From JANRLL01 sp033762715 (GTDB lineage Bacteria; Pseudomonadota; Alphaproteobacteria; Rickettsiales; SXRF01): DNA of 64,000 bases. The notes beneath the pieces are model-generated. The model was not told the origin of the DNA and did not search any database. It saw only the letters and a list, made by a program, of their open reading frames with translations. The position numbers and the translations under genes were made by a program. The stretch spans positions 1 to 64,000 of the forward strand of contig JANRLL010000017.1 in NCBI GenBank assembly GCA_033762715.1, written 5' to 3'. Below are positions 56,607 through 64,000 of the stretch, piece by piece (positions within the stretch are counted from its first letter, which is position 1; each line of letters begins with the position of its first letter).

Positions 56607-58136
56607 ATGGTCGCGCATGTCAGCACCGTAGCATTTGAAGGCATCGACACCACCGTGATTGATGTGCAGGTGCAGATGATTGCAGGCCTGCCATCCTTTG
56701 CCATTGTGGGTTTGCCCGATAAAGCCGTGGGCGAATCGAAAGAGCGTGTGCGCGCGGCGATCCACGCGCTGGGACTGTCACTGCCCGCTAAGCGCATCAC
56801 TATCAATTTAGCGCCGGCCGATATTCTCAAAGAAGGCAGCCATTATGATTTACCGATCGCGATTGGTATTTTGATTGCGATGGGCGCATTGCCGCAAGAA
56901 GAGATCAATGACTATGTGGCGCTTGGCGAATTATCGCTCGATGGCACGCTCTTGCCGGTGGCAGGCGTATTGCCCGCGGCGATCCAAGCCACAGCGGAAG
57001 GCAAAGGACTCATCTGCTCACGGCCCAATGGCGGCGAGGCTGCCTGGTCGGGTTTGCAAAACGTATTAGCGCCCGCATCGCTGCTTGCGCTCATCAATCA
57101 TTTCAAAGGCACACAACTGCTGTCCACGCCGGAATGCAGTATTGAAAATGAAGAACGCCGCCTGATGGATATGTCGGAGATTCGCGGGCAGCATGTCGCG
57201 CGACGCGCGCTGGAAGTGGCCGCAGCCGGTGGTCATAATCTATTGATGATCGGCCCACCTGGTGCGGGAAAATCCTTGCTTGCTTCATGCCTGCCTGGCA
57301 TTTTACCGCCGCTCGATGCGAAAGAAATATTAGAAACCAGTATGGTCGCAAGCATTGCCGGTCAGTTAGAAGGCGGCAAGCTCAGCACCCACCGGCCGTT
57401 TCGCGAGCCGCACCATTCAAGCTCATCGGCTGCGATGGTGGGCGGGGGCAAGCGTGCCTTGCCAGGCGAGATTTCCTTGGCGCATTTGGGCGTGTTGTTT
57501 TTAGATGAGCTGCCGGAATTTCCGCGCGCGGTGCTTGAGTCTTTGCGCCAGCCATTGGAGTCAGGAAAAATATCAGTGGCACGTGCACAGGCGCATGTGA
57601 CCTACCCAGCGCGGTTTCAGCTGGTGGCAGCGATGAATCCGTGTCGCTGCGGCTATTTAAGCGATGCCGAGCGCGCCTGCAATAAAGCGCCGCGCTGCGC
57701 GGTGGATTACCAATCGAAAATATCCGGCCCGCTCTTTGATCGCTTCGACATGGTGATTGATGTGCCGGAAGTGCCGACGCTCGATATGCTGGCAACCGCC
57801 CAGGGCGAACCTAGCCAAGCAGTGGGTGCCCGCGTGGGTGCTGCGCGTGAAGTGCAAAAGCAACGTTTTGCGAACATGGCATTGCCTTACCGGATTAATG
57901 CCGAGCTGCATGGTGAAAAACTGCATCAGCTGGTGCAGCCCGATGATGCCGGTAAAGCCTTACTGGAAGAAGCGACCAACACGCTGCGGCTTTCCATGCG
58001 CGGCTATACGCGCGTGTTGCGCGTGGCTCGTACCATTGCCGATTTAGAAGGCAGTGAACATATCAAGCGCACGCATGTGGCCGAGGCGCTGTCTTACCGC
58101 CAGATGCAATTTGGACGAAACGCCGAGGCCGCCTAG
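56607..58136 (+). CDS. comM: YifB/ComM-family Mg-chelatase-like AAA+ ATPase
   Basis: 509 residues: the Lon-S16-like N-terminal fold (VVDVQVQMIAGLPSFAIVGL-type start), Walker A IGPPGAGKSLLASCLPG, the sensor PFREPHHSSSSAAMVGGG, Walker B GVLFLDELPEF and the zinc-like CRCGYLSDAERAC. ComM is a hexameric helicase that extends branch migration during natural transformation. It lies 4 bp after maf. Its stop shares a CTAG with the convergent thiL. Confidence 0.94.
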   Translation: MVAHVSTVAFEGIDTTVIDVQVQMIAGLPSFAIVGLPDKAVGESKERVRAAIHALGLSLPAKRITINLAPADILKEGSHYDLPIAIGILIAMGALPQEEINDYVALGELSLDGTLLPVAGVLPAAIQATAEGKGLICSRPNGGEAAWSGLQNVLAPASLLALINHFKGTQLLSTPECSIENEERRLMDMSEIRGQHVARRALEVAAAGGHNLLMIGPPGAGKSLLASCLPGILPPLDAKEILETSMVASIAGQLEGGKLSTHRPFREPHHSSSSAAMVGGGKRALPGEISLAHLGVLFLDELPEFPRAVLESLRQPLESGKISVARAQAHVTYPARFQLVAAMNPCRCGYLSDAERACNKAPRCAVDYQSKISGPLFDRFDMVIDVPEVPTLDMLATAQGEPSQAVGARVGAAREVQKQRFANMALPYRINAELHGEKLHQLVQPDDAGKALLEEATNTLRLSMRGYTRVLRVARTIADLEGSEHIKRTHVAEALSYRQMQFGRNAEAA

Positions 58137-59104
58137 AAATGTTTGAAGCCTTTGGGCTTGGGCAGGACGTTGCCTTGCTCATCGAGAAACGCACTATCGC
58201 TGCCTTCGGTAATGCTGCCAATATGGCTAAGCGTGAGGCCTAATTCATTCGACAGTGCCTCGACTTGCCATTGTCGATCGGCAGGCACGGTAAAGAGCAG
58301 CTCATAATCATCTCCGCCTGCCACTACATCGTCCCATAATTTTTCATCGCTGCTGACGAGGCTGCGTACAATGGTGGAAAGCGGCAATTTTGCTCGTTCA
58401 ATACGCGCGCCGCATTGCGAGGCGGTGCATATATGCCCCAGATCTTGCAGCAGCCCATCCGATATATCCATGCAGCTGCTGGCGATGCCCACGAGTTTCT
58501 GCCCCAGCGCCAAGCGCGGCTCCGGCAGGTAGTAGCGTTTGGACAAATAATCGGTCGCTTGCGGCAGTAAGTTAGCATCTAAGTTGGCTTGCAATAGTTT
58601 AAGCCCGATGGCGCTATCGCCTAGCGTACCGGAGACATAGACCAGATCGCCCGCTCGCGCGCCGCTGCGCTTCAAGGCGCGGCCCGTTGCCACGCTGCCT
58701 AAAGCGGTGAGGGAAAAGGAGAGGGTGCCGTGGGTGGAAATCGTATCACCGCCGGCGAGCGCGATGCCGTAGCTGGTTTGGTCTTCATTTAGCCCCTCGG
58801 CGAAGCGTTCGACAAAAATCACGCTGGTGTTGCGCGGCAGAATCACCGCCAGGAAATACGCCACAGGCGTTGCGCCCATCGCCGCTAAATCAGACAGGTT
58901 CACCCGCAGGAGTTTTTTAGCAATCAGGGCCGGGTCTTCGTTGCCGATGAAATGCACGCCTTCGCTGATGGCGTCTTTGGTAACCACCAGATCGCAACCA
59001 GGTGGTGGGGTAATGACCGCGGCATCGTCGCTTAAGTTTAAGCTGCCGCTATAGGCAACACCTAGCGGCGAGAAATAGGTTTTGATGAGCGCAAACTCAT
59101 CCAT
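58133..59104 (-). CDS. thiL: Thiamine-monophosphate kinase
   Basis: 323 residues from ATG 59104; longer frames run through nusB. Motifs: NLSDDAAVITPPPGCDLVVT, RVNLSDLAAMGATPVAYFLA, GGDTISTHGTLSFSLTALG, CMDISDGLLQDLGHI, and VAGGDDYELLFTVP. It phosphorylates thiamine monophosphate to the active cofactor. Last gene of the glyA-rib operon; overlaps nusB by 8 bp. Confidence 0.95.
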   Translation of the reverse strand: MDEFALIKTYFSPLGVAYSGSLNLSDDAAVITPPPGCDLVVTKDAISEGVHFIGNEDPALIAKKLLRVNLSDLAAMGATPVAYFLAVILPRNTSVIFVERFAEGLNEDQTSYGIALAGGDTISTHGTLSFSLTALGSVATGRALKRSGARAGDLVYVSGTLGDSAIGLKLLQANLDANLLPQATDYLSKRYYLPEPRLALGQKLVGIASSCMDISDGLLQDLGHICTASQCGARIERAKLPLSTIVRSLVSSDEKLWDDVVAGGDDYELLFTVPADRQWQVEALSNELGLTLSHIGSITEGSDSAFLDEQGNVLPKPKGFKHF

Positions 59105-59570
59105 ATTGCGTTTGCAAGGTGTTAAGCGCGCTATAGATGAAATCCACCTCGGCATCGCTAAAGAAGCGACGGGTGATGCGGGTATATTCATCGATAACGA
59201 TTTTGCCGCTGATTTCTTTATAGAAGAATAGTTCAAACACTGCGCATTCCAAAATGGCAATCAAAAGCGCACCCGTGCGCTCGCGTGTCCAGCCTTGGTT
59301 GAGCACGCTATTGATGCGTAGGTTGATTTCATCGTGATTGCCGTACACACCATTTAAGATGGCTTCCAGTAGCCCATAATGCGGCTCAATCGGAGCACCG
59401 ACTAGGAGTTTTTGTTCGTCGCGATTATTCTCGAGCTGCGACTTAAGCGAGCTAACCAGCTTTGCGGCAGACAAAGCTTCTTTACCAACACTATTGCGAT
59501 AGAGCCCTTGCACAGCGGTAATACGGGCGGCGGTTTTACGTTGCAGGGAGGGATTGGGTTGGCTGCTCAT
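59097..59570 (-). CDS. nusB: Transcription antitermination factor NusB
   Basis: 157 residues from ATG 59570 (ATGA overlap with ribH). RKTAARITAVQGLYRNSV at the N-terminus, LLIAILECAVFELFFYKEIS and VIDEYTRITRRFFSDAEVDF at the C-terminus. All-helical RNA-binding protein that works with NusE on rRNA operons. Confidence 0.94.
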   Translation of the reverse strand: MSSQPNPSLQRKTAARITAVQGLYRNSVGKEALSAAKLVSSLKSQLENNRDEQKLLVGAPIEPHYGLLEAILNGVYGNHDEINLRINSVLNQGWTRERTGALLIAILECAVFELFFYKEISGKIVIDEYTRITRRFFSDAEVDFIYSALNTLQTQYG

Positions 59571-59983
59571 TGGGGATTCTTCAGTTCGATCATGCGCAGG
59601 CAAGCCGCTGCCGCATCGGCGCCTTTATTGCCTTGGCGTATATCGGCGCGCACTTTGGCTTGTTCCATGGTCTCCACCGTGAGGATGCCATAGCCGATTG
59701 CTGCACGATGCTGCACGGCAAGGTCCATCAGTCCGCGCGCGCTTTCGCCGCACACATAATCATAATGGGTGGTCTCGCCGCGAATCACGCAGCCTAGCGC
59801 GATGAAGCCATCGTAATTGCCGGTATCCATCGCAAAGCGAATGGCGGCTGGAATTTCAAAAGCGCCAGGAACGGTGATCTCCTGATAGCGAATGCCGCGC
59901 TCGCGCAAATAGGTACTGGCACCTTTGACCAGCTCATCGGCGATCTCTTCATAAAAGCGGGCAGTGACAAGTAATAGGTTCAT
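59567..59983 (-). CDS. ribH: 6,7-dimethyl-8-ribityllumazine synthase
   Basis: 138 residues: LLVTARFYEEIADELVKGAS, VPGAFEIPAAIRFAM, GCVIRGETTHYDYVCGESAR and YGILTVETMEQAKVRAD. Condenses the RibB and RibD/RibA-derived intermediates to lumazine. It overlaps nusB and ribB(X) by 4 bp each. Confidence 0.96.
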   Translation of the reverse strand: MNLLLVTARFYEEIADELVKGASTYLRERGIRYQEITVPGAFEIPAAIRFAMDTGNYDGFIALGCVIRGETTHYDYVCGESARGLMDLAVQHRAAIGYGILTVETMEQAKVRADIRQGNKGADAAAACLRMIELKNPQ

Positions 59984-61092
59984 GTGTTTTCAATCGACTG
60001 ATAGCCGGCAATCGTCAGGCCGTAGCCTTCCAGACCAATCACCGCGCGTTTGGAGTTGGACAGTAATATCATCTCATGCACGCCCAAATCGAGCAAAATC
60101 TGGGCTCCGATGCCATAATCGCGCAAATCCATGGCCGCCACCGGTTTTTCGCCCAGCCGCAGCCGTACGCGATCTGACACCAAGGTGCGGATCGGTTCGC
60201 GAATCAGCACGACAATGCCACTGCCATGCGCTGCAATTTGTTGCATTGAGGCTTGCAGCGGCGTAGTGGAGCCAGGATCGCTATCGCACAGCACGTCCTG
60301 TAGCAGGTTGAGTGCGTGCATGCGCACCAGCACGGGTTTGGCAGTGTCGATTGTGCCTTTGATGAGCACGATATGTTCGGCATATTCCACGGTGCTGGTA
60401 TAGACCATCATGCGCCACGCGCCGCCAACACGACTATTGAAATCGCTTTCAACAATGCGTTTGACCAGCTTTTCCGAGCGACGGCGGTAGGAGATTAAAT
60501 CAGCGATGGTGGCGATTTTAAGCCCGTGCTGTTTGGCGAAAGTCACCAGGTCGGGCAGGCGCGCCATAGTGCCGTCATCATTCATAATTTCGCAAATCAC
60601 GCCGGATGGATTAAGCCCGGCCAGATGCGAAATATCCACGGCTGCTTCGGTATGGCCCGCGCGCACCAGCACGCCGCCATCTTTTGCCACCAGCGGAAAC
60701 ACATGCCCAGGCGAGCAAATATCTTGCGCGTTTTTGCTGGGGTCGATCGCGACTTGAATGGTATGGGCGCGGTCTGCCGCGGAGATTCCGGTAGTCACGC
60801 CTTCGCGCGCTTCGATCGACACGGTAAACGCGGTTTGATGCCGTGAATTATTTTCGCGCGACATCAGGTTTAAACCCAGATGCTCAATGCGCTCGCGCGT
60901 CATGGAAAGGCAGATAAGCCCGCGGCCATATTTGGCCATAAAATTGATCACCTCCGGCGTTACCATTTGCGCAGGGATCACCAGGTCACCTTCATTCTCG
61001 CGCGCCTCATCATCGACAAGGATAAACATGCGGCCATTGCGCGCATCCTCGATAATATCGTCGATAGGGGATAAGAATTCAGCGTGGGTCAT
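59980..61092 (-). CDS. ribB: 3,4-dihydroxy-2-butanone 4-phosphate synthase fused to a degenerate GTP cyclohydrolase II domain (RibBX type)
   Basis: 370 residues. The N-terminal DHBP synthase is intact (MFILVDDEARENEGDLVIPA, CLSMTRERIEHLGL, RAGHTEAAVDISHLAGLNPS). The C-terminal GCHII-like half lacks the three zinc cysteines: where RibA has C-x10-C-x-C (SLRCDCG), this protein reads MHALNLLQDVLCDSDPGSTT. It is therefore the RibBX arrangement known in proteobacteria, and a separate ribA is expected elsewhere. It overlaps ribE and ribH by 4 bp. Confidence 0.93.
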   Translation of the reverse strand: MTHAEFLSPIDDIIEDARNGRMFILVDDEARENEGDLVIPAQMVTPEVINFMAKYGRGLICLSMTRERIEHLGLNLMSRENNSRHQTAFTVSIEAREGVTTGISAADRAHTIQVAIDPSKNAQDICSPGHVFPLVAKDGGVLVRAGHTEAAVDISHLAGLNPSGVICEIMNDDGTMARLPDLVTFAKQHGLKIATIADLISYRRRSEKLVKRIVESDFNSRVGGAWRMMVYTSTVEYAEHIVLIKGTIDTAKPVLVRMHALNLLQDVLCDSDPGSTTPLQASMQQIAAHGSGIVVLIREPIRTLVSDRVRLRLGEKPVAAMDLRDYGIGAQILLDLGVHEMILLSNSKRAVIGLEGYGLTIAGYQSIENT

Positions 61093-61670
61093 AAAGCTTT
61101 CTGCAGGAGTCGTTCGACATAGCGGGCGATCATATCAATTTCCATATTCACGCTATCGCCGGTAGTGCGAGTGCCTAAGGTGGTATGCTGCCAGGTATGG
61201 GGAATGATATTAACCCAAAACTGTGTTCCTTCAATCTGGTTTACGGTAAGGGACACGCCGTCTAGGGTGGCTGAGCCTTTGGTCGCAATATAACGTGCCA
61301 ATTCAGCGGGTGCTTCAAGCTGTAATTGATGCGAATCGCCTTCAGGGACGATAGCGCGAATGATGGCAAGCCCGTCCACATGGCCGCTCACCAGATGGCC
61401 GGAAAGCATATCGCCTAAGCGCAATGAGCGTTCTAGATTCACCGTCGCGCCTATGTTCCAACGCGGTGCTGTACAAGCGAGAGTCTCAGCGGAAAGCTCA
61501 GCGCTAAAGCTGCCTTTTTGTTTGTCAATGACAGTGAGGCATGCACCGTTGCACGCTACCGATTCGCCGATCGCCAAGTCATCAAAATCGCACAGAATCT
61601 CGATGCGTAAATCGCCGGTGCGCGTAGCGGCACGAATCGTGCCTATGGAGCTTATAATACCGCTAAACAT
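61089..61670 (-). CDS. ribE: Riboflavin synthase alpha subunit
   Basis: 193 residues from ATG 61670: MFSGIISSIGTI, GESVACNGACLTVID, SLRLGDMLSGHLVSGHVDGL and the second lumazine domain GSATLDGVSLTVNQIEG. It makes riboflavin from two lumazine molecules. The longer frame back to 61769 lies within ribD and is rejected. Confidence 0.95.
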   Translation of the reverse strand: MFSGIISSIGTIRAATRTGDLRIEILCDFDDLAIGESVACNGACLTVIDKQKGSFSAELSAETLACTAPRWNIGATVNLERSLRLGDMLSGHLVSGHVDGLAIIRAIVPEGDSHQLQLEAPAELARYIATKGSATLDGVSLTVNQIEGTQFWVNIIPHTWQHTTLGTRTTGDSVNMEIDMIARYVERLLQKAL

Positions 61671-62745
61671 CGAATATATCCAATTGGTCAGGTGGCAGAG
61701 CAATATGGCGGGTATGGCGCCAAGGCGCAAGCGTGGTTGAAACCGGCACTGCAAGTCCGCCCTCGCCAATCATGATGGGTGCGCGAAACCAATAGATGCG
61801 ATCCACATATCCGCTGGCAAGAAAACTATGGGAAAGCGCCGCACCTGCCTCCACTAACAGGCGCGTGATGCCTTGCTGTGCCAAGAGCTCAAGCGCTTTG
61901 TCCAAATCAATACGCTGTTTGGCGTCGGTCGTGCAGCTTAAATGGGTGATCGGCAGGCGCGTGGTGCTGGTATGGGTCAATTGCCAGACGGGATATTGCT
62001 TGGCCGTTTGCACCAGCTGGCTGCCGGCGGGCAAACGTCCGTTACTGTCAAAGACAATGCGAACGGGCGAACGATGTTCTAATCCGGGTAGGCGGCAAGT
62101 GAGCAGGGGGTCATCGGCAAGAACGGTGCCGATACCGGTTACGATGGCGTCATATTGGCTGCGCAGCAACTGGCCATAATGGCGCGCGGCTTCGCTGGTG
62201 ATCCAGCGCCTGCTGTCCCCTTGCGGGAAGGCAAGCTTGCCGTCTAGCGAGGTGGCAAGTTTCAGCGCAATATAGGGACGCTTTTTTTCTATGTTGGTAA
62301 AAAAGCCGCGGTTAAGTGCGCGTGCTTCGTCTTCGCAAATGCCTTCGACTACTTCGAGGCCCGCCTCTTGTAGTGCGCGAATACCTTGCCCATTCACGAG
62401 CGGATTGGGATCGCGGCAGGCGATGACACAACGGCGAATGCCAGCAGCTAATATGGCATGGGTGCAAGGCGGTGTTTTGCCTTGATGGCTGCATGGCTCT
62501 AGCGTCACATAGAGTGTCGCGCCGTGTGCATTGGCTCCGGCTTGCTCGATCGCTACGGTTTCACCATGTGGCCGTCCGCCGGCAGCGGTGGCGCCTTGTG
62601 CAATGATATGGCCATTTTTAACAAGGACTGCACCTACGCTTGGATTAGGCCAAGCGCAGCCGAGCTGTCGCTCTGCGAGCGACAAGGCGATACGCATAAA
62701 ATTCGTATCGATCGCTGTATTATTTTTTGGTGGTGCCGAGCTCAT
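61663..62745 (-). CDS. ribD: Bifunctional riboflavin deaminase/reductase
   Basis: 360 residues: the deaminase zinc motif HGETVAIEQAG and PCSHQGKTPPCTHAIL (Cys, Cys), and the reductase domain from about 150 (PYIALKLATSLDGKLAFPQG). The start at 62745 overlaps nrdR by 26 bp; GAGGA lies 10 nt upstream. An alternative ATG is at 62697. Confidence 0.94.
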   Translation of the reverse strand: MSSAPPKNNTAIDTNFMRIALSLAERQLGCAWPNPSVGAVLVKNGHIIAQGATAAGGRPHGETVAIEQAGANAHGATLYVTLEPCSHQGKTPPCTHAILAAGIRRCVIACRDPNPLVNGQGIRALQEAGLEVVEGICEDEARALNRGFFTNIEKKRPYIALKLATSLDGKLAFPQGDSRRWITSEAARHYGQLLRSQYDAIVTGIGTVLADDPLLTCRLPGLEHRSPVRIVFDSNGRLPAGSQLVQTAKQYPVWQLTHTSTTRLPITHLSCTTDAKQRIDLDKALELLAQQGITRLLVEAGAALSHSFLASGYVDRIYWFRAPIMIGEGGLAVPVSTTLAPWRHTRHIALPPDQLDIFDV

Positions 62746-63178
62746 CTACAATATCCTCGAAATCTTTAGCCTCGCGGAAATCGCGATAGACCGAGGCAAA
62801 ACGGATATACGCAACCGTATCCATTTTTTTGAGTTCTTCCATAACGCCTTTACCGATCAACGCGGTTGGAATTTCGTTTTCGCCAAGACTTTCTAATTTT
62901 TGGGTGATGCGGGTAACCATTTGTTCGATTTGCTCAGATGTCACCGGACGTTTACGCAAAGCCATGCTGACCGAGCGCATCAACTTATCGCGGTCAAACA
63001 TGCGCCGTTCACCATTTTTCTTAAGCACGGTGAGTTCGCGCAGCTGCACACGTTCAAAGGTGGTGAAGCGCGAGTTGCATTCCGGACAAAACCGCCTGCG
63101 GCGAATCGTCATCCCATCATCGCTGGGACGCGAGTCTTTTACTTGAGTATCGGCAAAGCCGCAGAACGGGCACTTCAT
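62720..63178 (-). CDS. nrdR: Transcriptional repressor NrdR
   Basis: 152 residues: zinc ribbon MKCPFCGFADTQVKDSRPSD and RRRRFCPECNSRFTTFERV, then the ATP-cone (ELTVLKKNGERRMFDRDKLM, VAYIRFASVYRDFREAKDFE). It represses ribonucleotide reductase genes according to (d)ATP. It is next to glyA, as in many alphaproteobacteria. Confidence 0.97.
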   Translation of the reverse strand: MKCPFCGFADTQVKDSRPSDDGMTIRRRRFCPECNSRFTTFERVQLRELTVLKKNGERRMFDRDKLMRSVSMALRKRPVTSEQIEQMVTRITQKLESLGENEIPTALIGKGVMEELKKMDTVAYIRFASVYRDFREAKDFEDIVDELGTTKK

Positions 63179-63186
63179 GAAAAATC

Positions 63187-64000
63187 CTATCCTTGGTTAA
63201 GCGAAGAGTAGATGGGGAATGCATTGCATAGCTCAGCGACTTTCGTGCGCACGGCTTTCTCCACGGCGCTGTTATCGCCGCCTTTGGAAAGACCATCGAG
63301 CACATCGCCGATCAGCTCGCCGATTTGTTTGAATTCTACTTCGCCAAAGCCGCGAGTGGTGCCTGCAGGCGTACCTAAGCGGATACCAGAGGTCACGAAT
63401 GGCTTTTCCGGATCAAACGGAATCGCATTTTTATTGCAGGTGAGGCCTGCGCGTTCCAGGCTTTCTTCTGCTGCTTTACCGGTTACTTTTTTGGGGCGCA
63501 GGTCGACTAGCATCAGATGGTTATCGGTGCCGCCGCTTACAATGTTTACACCGCGTTTGACCAGCGTCTCAGCCAGTGCTTTGGCGTTATCAACAACGGC
63601 TTTGCCGTAGGTTTTAAATTCAGGTTTCAGTGCTTCACCGAAAGCAACCGCTTTAGCAGCAATCACATGCATGAGCGGACCGCCTTGAATGCCGGGGAAA
63701 ATGGCGGAGTTGAATTTTTTACCCAGCTCTTCATCATTCGACAGGATCATACCGCCGCGTGGACCGCGCAGGGTTTTGTGCGTCGTAGTGGTAACCACAT
63801 GCGCATGCGGCAGAGGCGAGGGGTAAGTGCCCGCAGCAACCAGGCCTGCCACGTGCGCCATATCGACCAGGAAGTATGCGCCAACGCTATCGGCGATAGC
63901 ACGGAAGCGTGCCCAATCAACCACACGCGAGTAAGCCGAGAAACCGGCGATGATGAGTTTGGGTTTATGTTCTTTGGCCAGGCGTTCTGCTTCTTCGTAA
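63187..64000 (-). CDS. glyA: Serine hydroxymethyltransferase, 5' part off window
   Basis: 271 codons of the C-terminal part are present and the frame is open at the right edge. The PLP lysine is in VVTTTTHKTLRGPRGGMILS; VDMAHVAGLVAAGTYPSPLP and SGGTDNHLMLVDLRPKKVTG are typical. It interconverts serine and glycine with tetrahydrofolate. First gene of the minus-strand operon, 8 bp before nrdR. Confidence 0.97.
   Translation of the reverse strand, partial: YEEAERLAKEHKPKLIIAGFSAYSRVVDWARFRAIADSVGAYFLVDMAHVAGLVAAGTYPSPLPHAHVVTTTTHKTLRGPRGGMILSNDEELGKKFNSAIFPGIQGGPLMHVIAAKAVAFGEALKPEFKTYGKAVVDNAKALAETLVKRGVNIVSGGTDNHLMLVDLRPKKVTGKAAEESLERAGLTCNKNAIPFDPEKPFVTSGIRLGTPAGTTRGFGEVEFKQIGELIGDVLDGLSKGGDNSAVEKAVRTKVAELCNAFPIYSSLNQG

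Noticed and set aside
1..64000. CRISPR arrays, rRNA genes and classical insertion sequences
   Set aside because: No regularly spaced 24-40 bp repeats, no rRNA-like segments and no intact transposase frames with terminal inverted repeats were seen.

Overview
The window is a stretch of an alphaproteobacterial chromosome of moderate GC content. Lineage markers are the order dcd, murA, hisG, hisD, UPF0262, infA, maf; the convergent glyA, nrdR, ribD, ribE, ribB(X), ribH, nusB, thiL operon; a dnaK-dnaJ-dapB block; BcsS beside a BcsA-like synthase; and a PleC-like histidine kinase. No identity closer than the class can be supported from the sequence alone. A cbb3 oxidase, FNR-type sites and oxygen-independent haem synthesis point to a microaerobic or facultative lifestyle.

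Region 1 (1-6600) is an envelope and metal-stress island. It holds a CusB/CzcB-type adaptor (cut by the left edge) with its TolC partner, a small secreted protein, a LolA-like protein, two outer-membrane beta-barrel proteins and a CnrY-CnrX-CnrH-like module (anti-sigma, periplasmic sensor, ECF sigma). Four minus-strand transcription units start with the same element, TGAGGG-N16-CGTCTAA, with identical spacing. One lies upstream of the sigma operon itself, so this reads as an autoregulated ECF regulon.

Region 2 (about 7100-12770) is a compact mobile element next to a tRNA-Ile2(CAU) gene. It has a UmuD-like S24 protein, a divergent control region with TGTAAC repeats, a replication protein ending in a DnaA domain I-like module, a DUF6362 protein and a large serine recombinase whose frame runs antisense through the tRNA. 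Inside the replication gene is a ladder of CGTCACG repeats in an exact 10-bp register followed by an A-rich purine tract, laid out like the phage lambda origin inside gene O. No capsid, terminase or conjugation genes are seen.

Region 3 (12900-19950) is core: rpmE, a small gene, dnaK, dnaJ, dapB, a Cache-type histidine kinase and tRNA-fMet.

Region 4 (20000-32250) is a low-oxygen block: hemN, a Crp/Fnr regulator with an unusual C-terminal Cys cluster, an ompW operon, a nine-gene cbb3 oxidase and assembly operon (DsbD_2/SafE-like, ccoN, O, Q, P, G, H, I, S) and a divergent bacterioferritin-like gene. Two perfect FNR boxes and one near-perfect box link these units.

Region 5 (32250-44950) is mixed: kup flanked by copies of a kdpE-like remnant, a receiver-domain remnant, DUF3750, a GT51 transglycosylase, dps, bcsS and a bcsA-like gene, corA, an aldehyde dehydrogenase, terC and a truncated haemoglobin.

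Region 6 (44970-50570) is a signalling cluster: an NtrC-family regulator without the GAFTGA loop, two tandem response regulators sharing an unrecognised N-terminal domain, and a GAF/HisKA/REC/HPt hybrid kinase, with a 10-bp-arm inverted repeat between the divergent regulators.

Region 7 (50660-64000) is housekeeping: tRNA-Glu, bamE-like, dcd, murA, hisG, hisD, UPF0262, infA, maf and comM on the plus strand, converging on the riboflavin/nrdR/glyA operon on the minus strand.
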